Assembly (NCBI RefSeq): GCF_014529535.1
Contig: NW_023503555.1
Coordinates: forward strand, 8,913,404-8,977,403
Length of the DNA: 64,000 nt
Reading direction: 5' to 3'
Source of the DNA: Bradysia coprophila
Taxonomy: Eukaryota; Arthropoda; Insecta; Diptera; Sciaridae
Shown in pieces: positions 24,196-34,610 of this stretch; positions within the stretch are counted from its first letter, which is position 1, and each line of letters begins with the position of its first letter. The notes under the pieces are model-generated. The model was not told the DNA's origin. It made no database searches and saw only the letters and a program-made list of their open reading frames with translations. The translations under genes were made by a program, and so were the position numbers.

Positions 24196-24410
24196 CCTAG
24201 TCACGACAGAGTAAAGTTAACCAGGCAGGAGCGCTTGTTTGACTAGGGATCTGAATAATCTAGTAGCCCTACATTTTTTGCGAACAAAATTTTTCAATTT
24301 ATGTCAGTGTTCATTTGAGTTCATTTTCATCCAGTGTATTAGGTCCCTCATTTGACGTTTCGAAAATGAACCGCTCCTGCCTGGTTTATTTTACTCTGCT
24401 GTGACCTAGT
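24196..24410. mobile_element. MITE-like element with ~38-bp terminal inverted repeats
   Basis: Left end CTAGTCACGACAGAGTAAAG followed by TTAACCAGGCAGGAGCG; the right end is its near-perfect complement ending TGTGACCTAG. Total about 215 bp. The termini are well conserved, so the element may be fairly young. Non-coding. Confidence 0.75.
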
Positions 24411-25620
24411 AGATTTAATTTCAGACAATGGCAGAGTTTTTCGTTTCATACTTATGATTCTTTGCTTCGTCGGTTTAAACTTTCAGAGACGACAAGTATA
24501 TCAGCATTGGTACTATCAGATCTATCACCTCATATTCAGGGATGCTTCTCAAATTTTTGATAAAAAAAGTGAAAAAGTTGAAAAGTCGCTTTTTTTAAGT
24601 TGATTTTTGGGCGAAAAATGAGTAATTTCAGAAAAAAGTGCGACTGGAAAAGTACGCCAGTATAACAAAAACATTTTAATAGAAGGAAATATTACTTTCT
24701 ACCTGCGGCAACTTTTGTCGATTAGTCGAGGTAACTCTTGCAAGTTCTTATCGTTGAAAAAAATCATTCTTAGTGCACAATTGTTCTACGGCTCTTCTAA
24801 AATGTACAGATTTTTTGTAGAAAACTTTACACCCACCTCACCTGCATGAAATTCTGAAATGGCCGAGAAAATATTTTTGAGTTCCAACTGTTTTAAGAAA
24901 TTCTTCTGATTGACGGTGCAGCTAATTTCTGATTGTTCTAATGTTCTAGCTACCAGAAAATTCAGACAAATTTTTTTCATATCGCGGCTACGAACTACCT
25001 TAGTCACACTTTTGGCAACTGTAGAATGTCCTTCTATTTCTACCAAAGATAAATGCAAGGTAAGATATGTCTACCCTCGCGTCTCGTGTTTGCCATGTAT
25101 CGAACGAGCTTTTTAAAATTGGGAAGTTTGGTCTCTCCTAGCTCACCGTAAGAAATTTGGTCCTTACGTTCAACGATTGAGAAAAATAAAATTTTAAGAA
25201 AAAAGTGAGTTTTTAATTGAAATAGTTGGTTTTCGGTGCAAAAAGTTGCTCACTTTTTTTGATTTTCTAAATAGTTGGAAAAAGTGAGAAAAGTGAGTCA
25301 GAAGCATCACTGTATCATTTTTTTTTTTTTTTTTTTTTTTAATTGTTCGTTTAATCAAATCAAGTTTATATTTACAGTTTGTTTACAAATAATTCTTGTT
25401 AAAAATAAATTTACAGTCTGCCAGACTTTTCCAAATTTATGTATGAAATTTCATCATTTTAAGTAATACTAGACTTAAAAATTTAAAAAAATTGAAATTT
25501 AATTGGAATAAATGAAATTGCAATAGGTTCATCACCTTGTAGATTGAAAAAAGCACGAAAAACAATCAATATTCTAAATTTTTTTGAAATTTTTTTACTG
25601 TATCATATTATAGTCTAAGT

Positions 25621-26296
25621 GTGACGGTTGGGATCAAAAGTCGTTGTATTCCTTCTGTCAAAGTGACGTTTAAAATGTCAGACCAACATTTTTCTGCCAA
25701 ATAATTAAGAAGTCGTCTATTTTTCCTCAATTAGTCGGGAAACAGCGACTTTTTATAATTTATTTTGACAAATAAGCTTATTTTAAGGAAATAATTCTTC
25801 TACAACATATGAAAAACACACAATTTTATATTTTTAAAGTTGAAATGAAAGTTCACAAAACTCACATCAAATTTATACAACAATCGGCAATTTTATAACA
25901 CGGCTCCGATGTGCCTTTGTTACTGTTTGTGTGTGTTAGTAAATGAAAGTTCTAAACTGTTCTAAAAAAAACTTACTGCCTTCTGACAGTCTTCTGACAG
26001 TCCTTATGATTATTTAAAAATATTGAGAAGAAAGTCGCACAAAATTATTAAAATGCTTTTTAAATATATTTGAATTATCGTACAAGAAATTCTATGTGTG
26101 CAGAATTGTTCTATTTTGTGTAAAGAATGTAAATAAATTATAAAATTTTTGTCTGTTTCCCGACTAATTCTATCAGTAAAAGAGACTTATAGAAAAATAA
26201 ACGATTTTGTAATTATTTGGCTAAAAATTTTTGGTTTGACGTTTAAAACGTCACTTTGACAGATGGAATAGACCGACTTTTGATCCCAACTGTCAC
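25621..26296. mobile_element. MITE-like element, family B, copy 1
   Basis: 676 bp with inverted ends GTGACGGTTGGGATCAAAAG ... and the complement of GTGACAGTTGGGATCAAAAG. The inner TIR holds TCTGTCAAAGTGACGTTT and AAATGTCA/AAACGTCA blocks. The same terminal sequence bounds 44742-45002. The centre is AT-rich and non-coding. Confidence 0.8.
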
Positions 26297-26670
26297 AAGT
26301 ATTTTCAATCAATTGATTTCAGACCTTTGATTTTTCATTTCTTTGATGCTTTTTGCTATATAAGACCGTACTAGTCAGAGCTCATTGTTTATTCCTGAAG
26401 ATGGTACCGATAAAAGAGATGATATCCGTCCGTAACAGGATAACTGATTTTTCCTTTCTACCAAAAGGTCTTCCGCTTTTACACACAAGGGGGATGTCTA
26501 TCGAAATGGTTTTTCTTTACAACACTGCTTTCATCTTGTGAATGGATTTTAGCGAACCAGTCGCTTTTCTCATTTTTGACTTTGAATGTAGTAAATTTAC
26601 AAAAACCAAAAACCGAATTGACGGTGTCCCCAATAATTCCACTATTTAAATGAAGTCTTAGATTACAATG

Positions 26671-26745
26671 GTAGTACTAAAAATACGTGCGTTGAGCGTC
26701 GGCAAGTAAATTTACTGAATTAAACAGCTTGTCGATTCGATCCCG
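26671..26745 (+). repeat. tRNA-like (possible SINE head or degenerate tRNA)
   Basis: GTCGATTCGATCCCGAC resembles a T-arm with a B-box-like GATTCGATCC, preceded at plausible distance by a GTAGTACT... A-box-like stretch. A full cloverleaf could not be drawn with confidence, so this is a weak call. Confidence 0.25.
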
Positions 26746-26860
26746 ACCTATACTCGCCCCAACCGTTAAGTAAACTAATTTCCGTTAGAAATTGATAAAC
26801 CTTGATTAATTAATTTCGAATTTCAAAGTGAAATATATTAAAGTTCTTTAAACGTTGATT

Positions 26861-27106
26861 TTACATTAACAATTCATTTTCGTTTCTCCGCGTAAAAACT
26901 TTACTTTGCCGTGGCGGTAACTCTAACAAAAACGTGAGCATCTTCAAATTTGGAAATTTTTCAAAAATTGATTTTCGCAAAATATCGAGCGTTCTCGTGA
27001 GAACTGGTCGTTTAACTTTCAGCCAGCGAATTTCGCTTCCGTAAACCTCTAGAAATTCTGTCATGCTTCCAAAATTTAGTGAAAAATAGAATTTCTGTAC
27101 GGGCTC
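26861..27106 (-). pseudogene. Fragment of an F-box/LRR-type gene
   Basis: An open frame of ~80 codons ending in TAA at 26861-26863. It aligns by eye with the middle of the F-box protein at 35-36 kb: MTEFLEVYGSEIRWLKV against MIDFIRNWGNRVRSLRV, and FPNLKMLTF against LPNLKKLTF. An acceptor-like TCAG precedes it at about 27107, so it could be a surviving exon. No F-box or neighbouring exons are visible. Relic of a duplicated gene is the likeliest reading; an exon of a larger unseen gene is the alternative. Confidence 0.45.
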
Positions 27107-27442
27107 CTCACTGACACAAAAGTTTTCAGATTATTACTTGCGACAGATAACAGCACATTACTTGTCACAGATAATGTGATTTTTGTATCAAAAATTACAT
27201 TACCTGGGGACGCAACCGTCAACTTTTTTCTCAGTGCTGTATTTAAAATGTTTTCTGCATATCAATTCTTCTTTTCGTGCGAACAGCTTAATTACTTCTC
27301 TTAAAAATTTATGAGAATTCTCACTTTTAAATTTGGCGTTTGGTCGAAACCGCATAACTCGAAAGCTTGGCAATAGAAACGTTTAACAAAAACTATTCAA
27401 TGTTCGCTTTTTACGGAAAAATTTGCTTTCCCATCAATGACT

Positions 27443-27448
27443 TTTATT
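27443..27448 (-). promoter_or_regulatory. Poly(A) signal of the glycine-rich gene
   Basis: AATAAA on the minus strand, about 25 bases after the stop codon at 27474. Confidence 0.65.
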
Positions 27449-27473
27449 TAATTCAAATTAACATTTTTCTTAA

Positions 27474-29166
27474 TTAGACTGTAATAGGCAAAATTTGTGA
27501 GCATGGTCTGCTCCTTCGCACATATTGACATCTGCAGCTTGGTCTACCTCCATTACACCCACCATCAACAGGCTTCGAAGTAGGAGTAACTGGCGTAGGA
27601 TCAACCGGTGTAGGATCAACCGGTGTAGGATCAACCGGTGTAGGATCAACTGGTGTAGGATCAACTGGTGTAGGATCAACTGGTGTAGGATCAACTGGTG
27701 TAGGATCAACTGGTGTAGGATCAACTGGTGTAGTTTCAGAACCACATTCACACAGTGGCGAGCCAATTGGAGCGTTACAACTTGTGCCACTCATTCCATC
27801 GTTACCTTTCTGTGCACTTGCACTTCCTGCAGCTCCACCAAGTCCACCGCCTCCACCTTGTTTACCAGAATATCCTCCACTTCCACCACTACCTCCGGCT
27901 CCACCATTTCCTAAGGAGTCGAAAAATAAAACTATTGAAAACTGGCTTCCTTGCTTAGACATAAATGTAGTCGCTGAAGTAGTACAGTGTGCACATACGT
28001 TGACAAGTGTAGGTCATAATGTTACTTCAACAAACTCATAAAGAGTACGTACATAATTATGTACACAATCTTAGCAAGACATGTTTACCTGATCCTGCTC
28101 CGCCATTTCCACCACCTCCACCAGTTCCTGCAGCTCCTCCAGTAGATCCACGAGCACAACCGCCATTACCTAAAATCAAATTGGTGTTACCAGATTGTAA
28201 TTACTCATTAAAGTAGTCATAACATGACATGACATAATGTTCCGCCTAATATCAACCGGTATGTTATTAGAGCCTAGTGGGACGGTAACACCCAAAAAAG
28301 GGTATTATCGCCTATTCAACCAGTTTTAGTAAATTAAAACAAGACCACAAAAAATGATCTGATTTTTGGGAGCTTTTGCAGGCGTCATCGCACGGTTGAT
28401 AATAACACCCAAAAGATAATAATAACAAATCAAGCGATCATCACTGAGTCATCAAAGAAGTTGTTGAGGTTTTATTTCATCCCGAATGCTTCATGAATCT
28501 TACAAAATTTGGTAGGTACAACTTTCCAAAATTCTTCGAACTAGACTAGCTAATTACCTCCTTTTCCACCATCTCCCGCCGGCTCTCCTGCACCACCATT
28601 TCCACCTAAACCGCCAACACCACCAGCTCCAGCTAAAATAACAAGTAATTTATTGTACGAAATTTTTACATTATCAACTAACATACCATCTAAACCGGAA
28701 TTTCCACCATTTCCACCTGGACCACCAGCTCCGCCTTTCATGAAATTATACATTTTTATAAATCTCGAGCATATAATATAGTTATTTGGATTATGATTTA
28801 TAATCAGCCACTTGCGTATAAGACAGAAGCTAATACACAACACACACAAGAAAAAGTAAATTCTAGTTATATTCAATATTTTTCCTTACCTTTTCCTCCT
28901 TCAATCCCATCTCCACCATTTCCACCGACTGCACCAGCTCCACCCGCGCCTGATCCATCACCCTTTCCTCCATTACCACCACGACATCCAGGACATCCAG
29001 GTAGACCATTTGCCCCGATTTTGCCGACACCACCTGCAGCTCCGCTGCCAACTACAGCATCTGCTCCATCTACGTTTTCGTCACACACGCCACACTCTTG
29101 TGCTGTCACACAGAATCCAACAAGGGATAATACGACGAAAAATGTTGTCAACTTTAACACAAACAT
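27474..29166 (-). CDS. Secreted glycine-rich repeat protein with PVDPT tail
   Basis: Five exons on the minus strand: 29166-28890, 28734-28687, 28632-28558, 28169-28089, 27910-27474. All introns are GT-AG and phase 1. Together they encode 305 residues. The start MFVLKLTTFFVVLSLVGF is a signal peptide, probably cleaved after CVTAQ. Residues ~30-200 are dominated by glycine in triplet-like rhythm (GGAGGPGGNGG, GGVGGLGGNGG) with a few cysteines (CPGC). Next comes a TPVDP repeat of nine 5-residue units, then a basic cysteine-containing tail. A TATA box lies ~105 bp upstream of the ATG. Function is unknown. Glycine-rich cuticle, silk or glue proteins are possible; the Gly-X-X pattern with sparse cysteines also recalls springtail polyproline-II antifreeze proteins. 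Composition alone cannot decide. Confidence 0.8.
27598..27733 (-). repeat. 15-bp coding minisatellite, nine units
   Basis: Nine head-to-tail copies of GGATCAACYGGTGTA (plus strand), encoding PTPVD on the minus strand. The leading plus-strand units carry C and the rest T at one site, a pattern of recent internal expansion. Confidence 0.92.
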
Positions 29167-29271
29167 ATTTATTCAAATTGTAAAATTATATTTTCAAACT
29201 TTCTCAAAGACTCTATGAACGTTATGGTAGGACGCTACTAAGTGATTTGAGTTTTATTGAAATAATTAGGC

Positions 29272-29279
29272 CTTATATA
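29272..29279 (-). promoter_or_regulatory. TATA box of the glycine-rich gene
   Basis: TATATAAG on the minus strand, 106 bp before the ATG at 29166; transcription would start near 29245. Confidence 0.65.
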
Positions 29280-29759
29280 GGTAAAATTTGAAAAAGTATT
29301 TCCAATTCTTCATTGATACAGCTGCGAATAAACGAAGCCTTTAATTGTTATTCGACATTTTTTAAACAACACATTAATCATGCCATGCGCGGTATAAATT
29401 TAAATGGTCATCACAAAAGTACATAAAAATGTTGTGTTTTGATGTCGGGAATATTGGATTTCTTGGCTTTCGGAAATTGCTAATCTTCTGTCATCGTGAG
29501 TACCTGCCCTACGGTTTATATAGGGTAATCCATTATTAATGCATGAAATGATTGAATCTTGAGATCAAGTTACAGGATCACGAAAAAGTTGGAATTAGCA
29601 GTTGCTGTGGTCTGTATTTTAGTCTGTTAGTCAGTCAACTTGGAGCTAGGCTGTTATTCTAGAACCGAGTACTCCGACGTTATAGGCTGAGAACTGGAAA
29701 ATTCAAGTGATCTAGGTTTCTGTTTTTGCATACTCGAACGCCTCCCAGAATTCCAACCT

Positions 29760-30500
29760 AATATAATATTACAACATTGAAGCAGGATGAGAAGAGGTTT
29801 TCCAAATTGCGATAACTTTTGAGGCACCAGCTATCTCTAAAAAAGGTGTAGATATGGGGGGCAAAACCTGGTGTCAAGTTGAAAATGAGTGTAGGATACG
29901 TTGTTAGGTACTGGATCCACTTATCGAAATCAGGATTTTGAAATCAGGCTGACTCTTCGTTCAAATTTGTCAGAGCTGAGCAGACCTACTCATTTGGGCT
30001 AATCGGGCAAATCGTTTTAACTTAAAATGTCTAAATTGACGCCTCATCCGAGTAAATCTTCGCCCGACGCACCTTTTAATAATCAGTCTGGGCCTGGAGC
30101 TGAACTATAATAATCGCCTTTCTAAGTCAAACCAAATCCCCCAATCGAATGAGTATTGAATTTGGGTTAACCTATTGCAAGATTAAATCTCTTGCATTTA
30201 TTTTCACGTGTCAATTTGGCTTTGCATTCTTTTGTTTAAAAAAATTCAATTGGTATGCTTTTAGTAAATATTATTGCAACTAATGAGAATGAGAACATGT
30301 GGCCATTCTAGAACATCCCAACTATGAACCACATTATTGCTGCGATAATATCCGCATGATCAATGTGTTATTGTCAAAAAACACAGAATATATTCTGCAG
30401 CTGGCAAATAAAGACAAGCCGGCTAAATTGTTTAATTTTTTCGTCAAATATTTAATATTTGTAAAGTAGCATTAACCGCATTTCGTCTCACCACGGGTAC
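29760..30500. repeat. Diverged segmental repeat, copy 1
   Basis: Two blocks recur in the same order and orientation at 31530-32775: one around TTGAAGCAGGATGAGAAGAG and GTTAGGTACTG.ATCCACTT, the other around TGCTGCGATAATATCCGCAT and CTGCAGCTGGCAAATAAAGA. No coding potential is seen. Confidence 0.75.
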
Positions 30501-30605
30501 TCGGTTCGTGACGCAAGTTCTCGGAAGTGAAAATGCTTATTTATCTTTAAGATATTAGACAATTCCATTCCAATAAAAGTCAACATGTAATAAACTTGTC
30601 ACATA

Positions 30606-30796
30606 CCATCTGTTATCGATAACAACGACAAAAATAATGACAAACTCTGGGTAATATGGTCCTTTATATAGTAAAACGCATGTTACAAAATTGAAGTAGA
30701 AGATTTGCAATCAACCGATTAAAAACACTTTGATAGATGAAAGTAATAGACCCTATAATAATACTGGTTATATTCTTGCCGTCTGTAACAGGTTAA
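30606..30796 (-). repeat. Dispersed repeat, copy 2 (inverted relative to 1468-1660)
   Basis: Reverse-complement homologue of 1468-1660, including TGTTATCGATAACAACGAC and the far end GTCTGTAACAGGTTAAG. It sits inside the duplicated region but has no counterpart in the copy at 31.5-32.8 kb, so it probably inserted after that duplication. Confidence 0.7.
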
Positions 30797-31529
30797 GTTG
30801 AAGGAAGAACCACAAATGTAGTACAGGCAAAGGCGGGAATGACTGTTTCGAACCTTTAATTCATTCAGATCGTGGGAAGTGAATTTAAACAGTTTGGCTA
30901 TGAGAATCGAATTTACGCCTTATTTGCTTTCGCTTGAAATGAATTGTTTTCATTCTATAGCTGGTTCCATCTGAGTCCCTAATTTGAACCACTACTACCT
31001 GCATTTCGTCTAGTATGTAGTGATAAAAGCAAGATGATTTGTTATATCACATTGATATTGAGTGAAAATAGTGAGTGATAAGTGTCTCTGTGTGTCAAGA
31101 ACCCTTAATAACGTGTCGGAAGTCTTGGTGCATACTTTTAAAATAATTGATATCCTTTTTTCACTTCTACGTTTACCAAAAAAATGCGTCAAAAAGTGGC
31201 AGATGATTCGGCTTTCTTGTCTTTCCTTCTGAACATATCTTTCAATTTAGTGGCAAACACTTGTCAGACAACTATTTCTTCGTGTCAATTTTCCTTATTA
31301 AATATTTTATTGATAAAATATTTGCGTTGAGGCGCTGAATGCGTCACCTAAAATCATATCAATTGTTTTGTAAGCATACACAAGAACTTGCGTCACATTT
31401 GGAGAATATCGTCACTTATCGCAAACCGACAAACGCCCTCAAAATCCTAGAATTATACAAGTTAAAGCCCACTCTGAGTACCATTCATTGTTTAGATTGT
31501 CTTTACATAGATTTTCCAAAGTAATCTAA

Positions 31530-32775
31530 TATTATAACGTTGAAGCAGGATGAGAAGAGAAGAGGTTTTTCGAATTTCGATAATTTTTGAAAAAAGTCTA
31601 GATATTAGTGGCAGCCTGGTTTTTAAGTTTAAAATGAGTGTCGGATACATTGTTAGGTACTGTATCCACTTTATCGAAATCAATTGTTTCATCAGGATTC
31701 GTCATCATTTTCGTTTAACTTATTAAAACCCCAAAAAGGCAGCCTGGTGTCAAGTTATTTAGCATTGTTATTTGAATTAATGTGGAGTCAACTATCAAAG
31801 ACCTTTTTTACCTAAAATGTTTATATTGACCCCGCTTCCGAGTGGAAGTTTGCGCCATTTACTAAGTTTATGCTACTCGATATCATAATGTTCGTAAGCT
31901 GCGGCCTTGTGTCATAAGTACACATCTATAGCCTAATAAAGTACTTCGCACTCGATGTTTTTAATTAATTTATTTCTGATTTTAAAAATTTGTTAAATAC
32001 GAAAATGACTATACCTGTCTTTCTCTCTCTCTCTCTCTCTCTTTTCTTCTCGTGTAATTTGTGAAGATTCTCTGATTCTCTTCGTCGTCACAAAAATTGA
32101 AAAAGGTACTGAAAGACCTTTCTTGAAACTACGATATCAAATCAATGATCAATTGAGGCATGTGAAATAACATTCTTTCTTTCTAAATGTTATTTTGCAT
32201 CGTTTAAAAATAACTTTGACCGATAGCCATGGCTATTAATCGTTGAATTTGGGAAAAGGCATGGGGAGGTGCGGGAAAAATAGAAAAATATGCGGTTTGT
32301 CTTGCTTTCTTGTCAATAGCTACTGTTTTATGTTTCGTCTTGTCAATACCTTTCATTTCCCGCACCTCCGTACCAGATTATAGAAGCTATTCCGCTGAAA
32401 TCCTGATACTTATCGAACTTCTTGCATTTCGTTTGACGAGTCAAATTGGTGGCTTTACGTACCTTTTCCTTTAAACGAATTGGAATGCTTTTAGTAAATA
32501 TTATTGCAAAATTACTGAGAATGAACACATGTGCCTATTGCCTATTCTAGAACAATACAATTTATTAAAATCCACGTTATTGCTGCGATAATATCCGCAT
32601 GATCAATATGTGTTATTGTCAAAAATAATCGTTAAAACAAACAACCATTTGTCACAAATAATATTCTGCAGCTGGCAAATAAAGACAAGCCGGCAAAAAA
32701 TGTTAATTTTATCGTTAAATATTCAATATTTGTATAGAAGCATTAGCCTCATTCCGTCTCACGACGAGTAATAGG
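31530..32775. repeat. Diverged segmental repeat, copy 2
   Basis: Homologue of 29760-30500, longer because of extra sequence between the two shared blocks (including the CT repeat at 32015-32042). The segment from 32460 to 32775 is the better conserved part. Confidence 0.7.
32015..32042 (+). repeat. (CT)n microsatellite
   Basis: Uninterrupted CT dinucleotide run of about ten units. Confidence 0.9.
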
Positions 32776-33127
32776 TAATGGGTGTGCTAGTGCTATGCAA
32801 GTTCTCGATAGCAGAGAGAGATGAGTTATCCAAAAAAGCGAACAAATGCCTACATTTTAACGATTTGGGTCCTACCAAACAAAGTTGTTTTTTACTCAAT
32901 GTCTCACAGCAGAAAAATGCAATGTGATGTAAAGAGACGCGTTGAATGAAATCGAGTTGTCAATGCTTAACCATCGTCTCATACAATTTTGACAGCTAAG
33001 TTCAAATTCGGTACGACCAACACATAAAATTTTAGCCTATGTTTTCTTCTACATGTCGTATATATCTCTCATTCATAATGGTATATACGCTTCAACAATA
33101 CGTTCGGTGCAATTGTGTGACTCTATA

Positions 33128-33200
33128 GCCGAACGGCTATAGTCGCTGCTTTGTGTTCAAAAACCTTTTGGTGTCGGGGGTTCGATTTCTGGTCAATGCA
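33128..33200 (+). repeat. tRNA-like sequence, possible tRNA-derived SINE
   Basis: TATAGCCGAACGGCTATAG resembles a D-arm/A-box, and about 35 bases on comes GTCGGGGGTTCGATTTC, a B-box and T-arm look-alike. The anticodon stem is poor, so a functional tRNA is unlikely. Confidence 0.35.
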
Positions 33201-33480
33201 AGATTTTTATTATAAAAATTTAGCCGGAATTGGACCGGAATTGCGAAAAGAATAATATCTGACAATTATTTTTGCGTATTTCTATAAAACTGTACTTGTC
33301 TATATTTAAAAGTGCACTAAAAATGTAAAAACCCTCAAGCAAACATACTTCGTCTTGACGCTGCTAAAATACCATCTTATTCCTTTGTTTGCAGAACGAT
33401 GCACAGTTGTCTAATTTCTAATTTTACATGTAAAATGCAAAGGCTATGTTGCATTTTTACCGCCTTAATAAATGTAGTTA

Positions 33481-33722
33481 GGTTGCTAGAGAGGGTATTG
33501 CAATCAAGGTTCTGAAAGAACAGGTTAAGACACATCACGAAGGGGGTGTGATCAAAATTTTCCTGTACGCCAACTATAGGTTTGGAAAATTTTTTATGAC
33601 GATTTCAACTTACCAAAAAAAATTTTGTTTTCTGAATTGTCAAGATTTGTTTTTCACCCGCCTTCGTAAGTGTCTTAACTTGTTCTATCAGTCTCTTGAT
33701 TGCAATGATCTACTCGAAACCG
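33481..33722. mobile_element. MITE-like foldback with ~70-bp arms
   Basis: The left arm contains TATTGCAATCAAGG, GAACAGGTTAAGACAC and ACGAAGGGGGTG; the right arm is their complement. Fragments with the same core (AACAGGTTARGACA...GAAGRCGGTGAC) occur at about 39235-39270 and 45578-45630, so this is a dispersed family. Confidence 0.7.
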
Positions 33723-33932
33723 GTGGCGATCCTCTTGTCAGCGAAAATTTCATGAACAAATTCCATAATTATAATAGCAAAGAGCGTTGAGTTCAGTCAA
33801 AATCTCTTTACACCCACCGTAACCGGTACAAGCGCCATATTTTATTTTATCGTCATATGCTACAGTTAGAATAGCTTTCTCCATCATTCAATCATCATGT
33901 ACAACGTTTCGTAAACGTCTTCTCCTCCTCAA

Positions 33933-34230
33933 TCACAAATTCGTATCTAAGCTGGTACACTTGTTGAACCTGCGATGGTGAATCTCAATCTCCAAATTTG
34001 GCATTTGGTCGAACCCTAGAAACTGGCTGACCTTGGTGAAACCAGTTTCGTAAAAAATGCTGTCCGGGTCGAATCCAGCTTCATCTCGGTTTCCGTCATC
34101 GCTGTCATCGTCTTCATCTTTGATGTAGTAAGTGCACTTATCAAAGTGTATGTGGAGAGTCTTCAATTCTAAGCGACAATGGGAAGAAGAAATGAAAAGG
34201 TTGCAAATACGTTCCAACTTGATCTTGGTC
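33933..34230 (-). pseudogene. Possible further exon or broken end of the F-box gene
   Basis: Open frame with LRR-like text (LELKTLHIHF, MPNLEIEIHH) and an acidic stretch. An AAAG acceptor precedes 34230, but this frame needs a donor in phase 2 whereas the only donor of the previous exon (after 34626) is phase 1. Direct splicing would shift frame and stop soon. It may be a decayed exon, a separate paralogue fragment, or joined through an exon I did not find. Confidence 0.45.
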
Positions 34231-34239
34231 CTTTAAAGC

Positions 34240-34610
34240 GCTCGGATCGGGTTCGGTTTCACCTAACCGGATTTCAACTTGGACCTGAACTAAGATTTAA
34301 GGTTCGACCCAAACTCGACCTGAACCTGAAATTGCTTATTTAGCCGATCCGATCCGAATCTGAACTCTTACTTTCGGTTTTGACCTGAACCTGAAATGTT
34401 CAGGTTGGATCAGGCCGGGTTCGGATAGTCCGAAGTTACACCGGAAATCACAAATTTTCACACAAAATTTCGGGTCAAACATAAAAGTGAAAGTTCAGGT
34501 TCGGATCCGGTTTGTGCTGAACCCAACATTAAAAATTTCAGGGTCAGATCAATTTTAGATTGAACCTGTAATCTTAGTTCCGGTCAGACCGAACCCGACC
34601 CGTTCCGATT
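34240..34610. repeat. Degenerate GGTTCGGG/CCTGAACC repeat
   Basis: Roughly 370 bp built from variants of GGTTCGG, CCCGACC and CCTGAACCTGAAA, separating the F-box gene body from its possible last exon. Similar CAGGTCAGGT-type tracts occur at 5950 and 54340-54530. Satellite-like or from a repeat-rich mobile element. Confidence 0.6.

Larger units (their letters stand above)
21248..27442. other. Intergenic region rich in inverted-repeat elements
   Basis: No complete gene is visible. The stretch contains the foldback element 21981-23052, inverted-repeat elements at 23266-23429, 24196-24410 and 25621-26296, a tRNA-like piece at 26671-26745 and an F-box-type fragment at 26861-27106. A poly-T run of more than 20 lies at about 25318-25340. 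Open frames at 21446-21772, 23787-24053 and 24786-25058 look fortuitous. Confidence 0.5.

Noticed and set aside
27598..27733. Regular spaced repeats considered as a CRISPR array
   Set aside because: The 15-bp units are contiguous without spacers, are in frame inside a eukaryotic gene, and no cas genes exist in the window.
27525..27914. 129-codon repetitive frame on the plus strand
   Set aside because: Shadow of the coding minisatellite and glycine-rich exon on the minus strand.
28793..29218. 141-codon proline-rich frame on the plus strand
   Set aside because: It is the antisense shadow of glycine codons in the first exon of the glycine-rich gene; the minus strand has the signal peptide, splice sites and TATA box.
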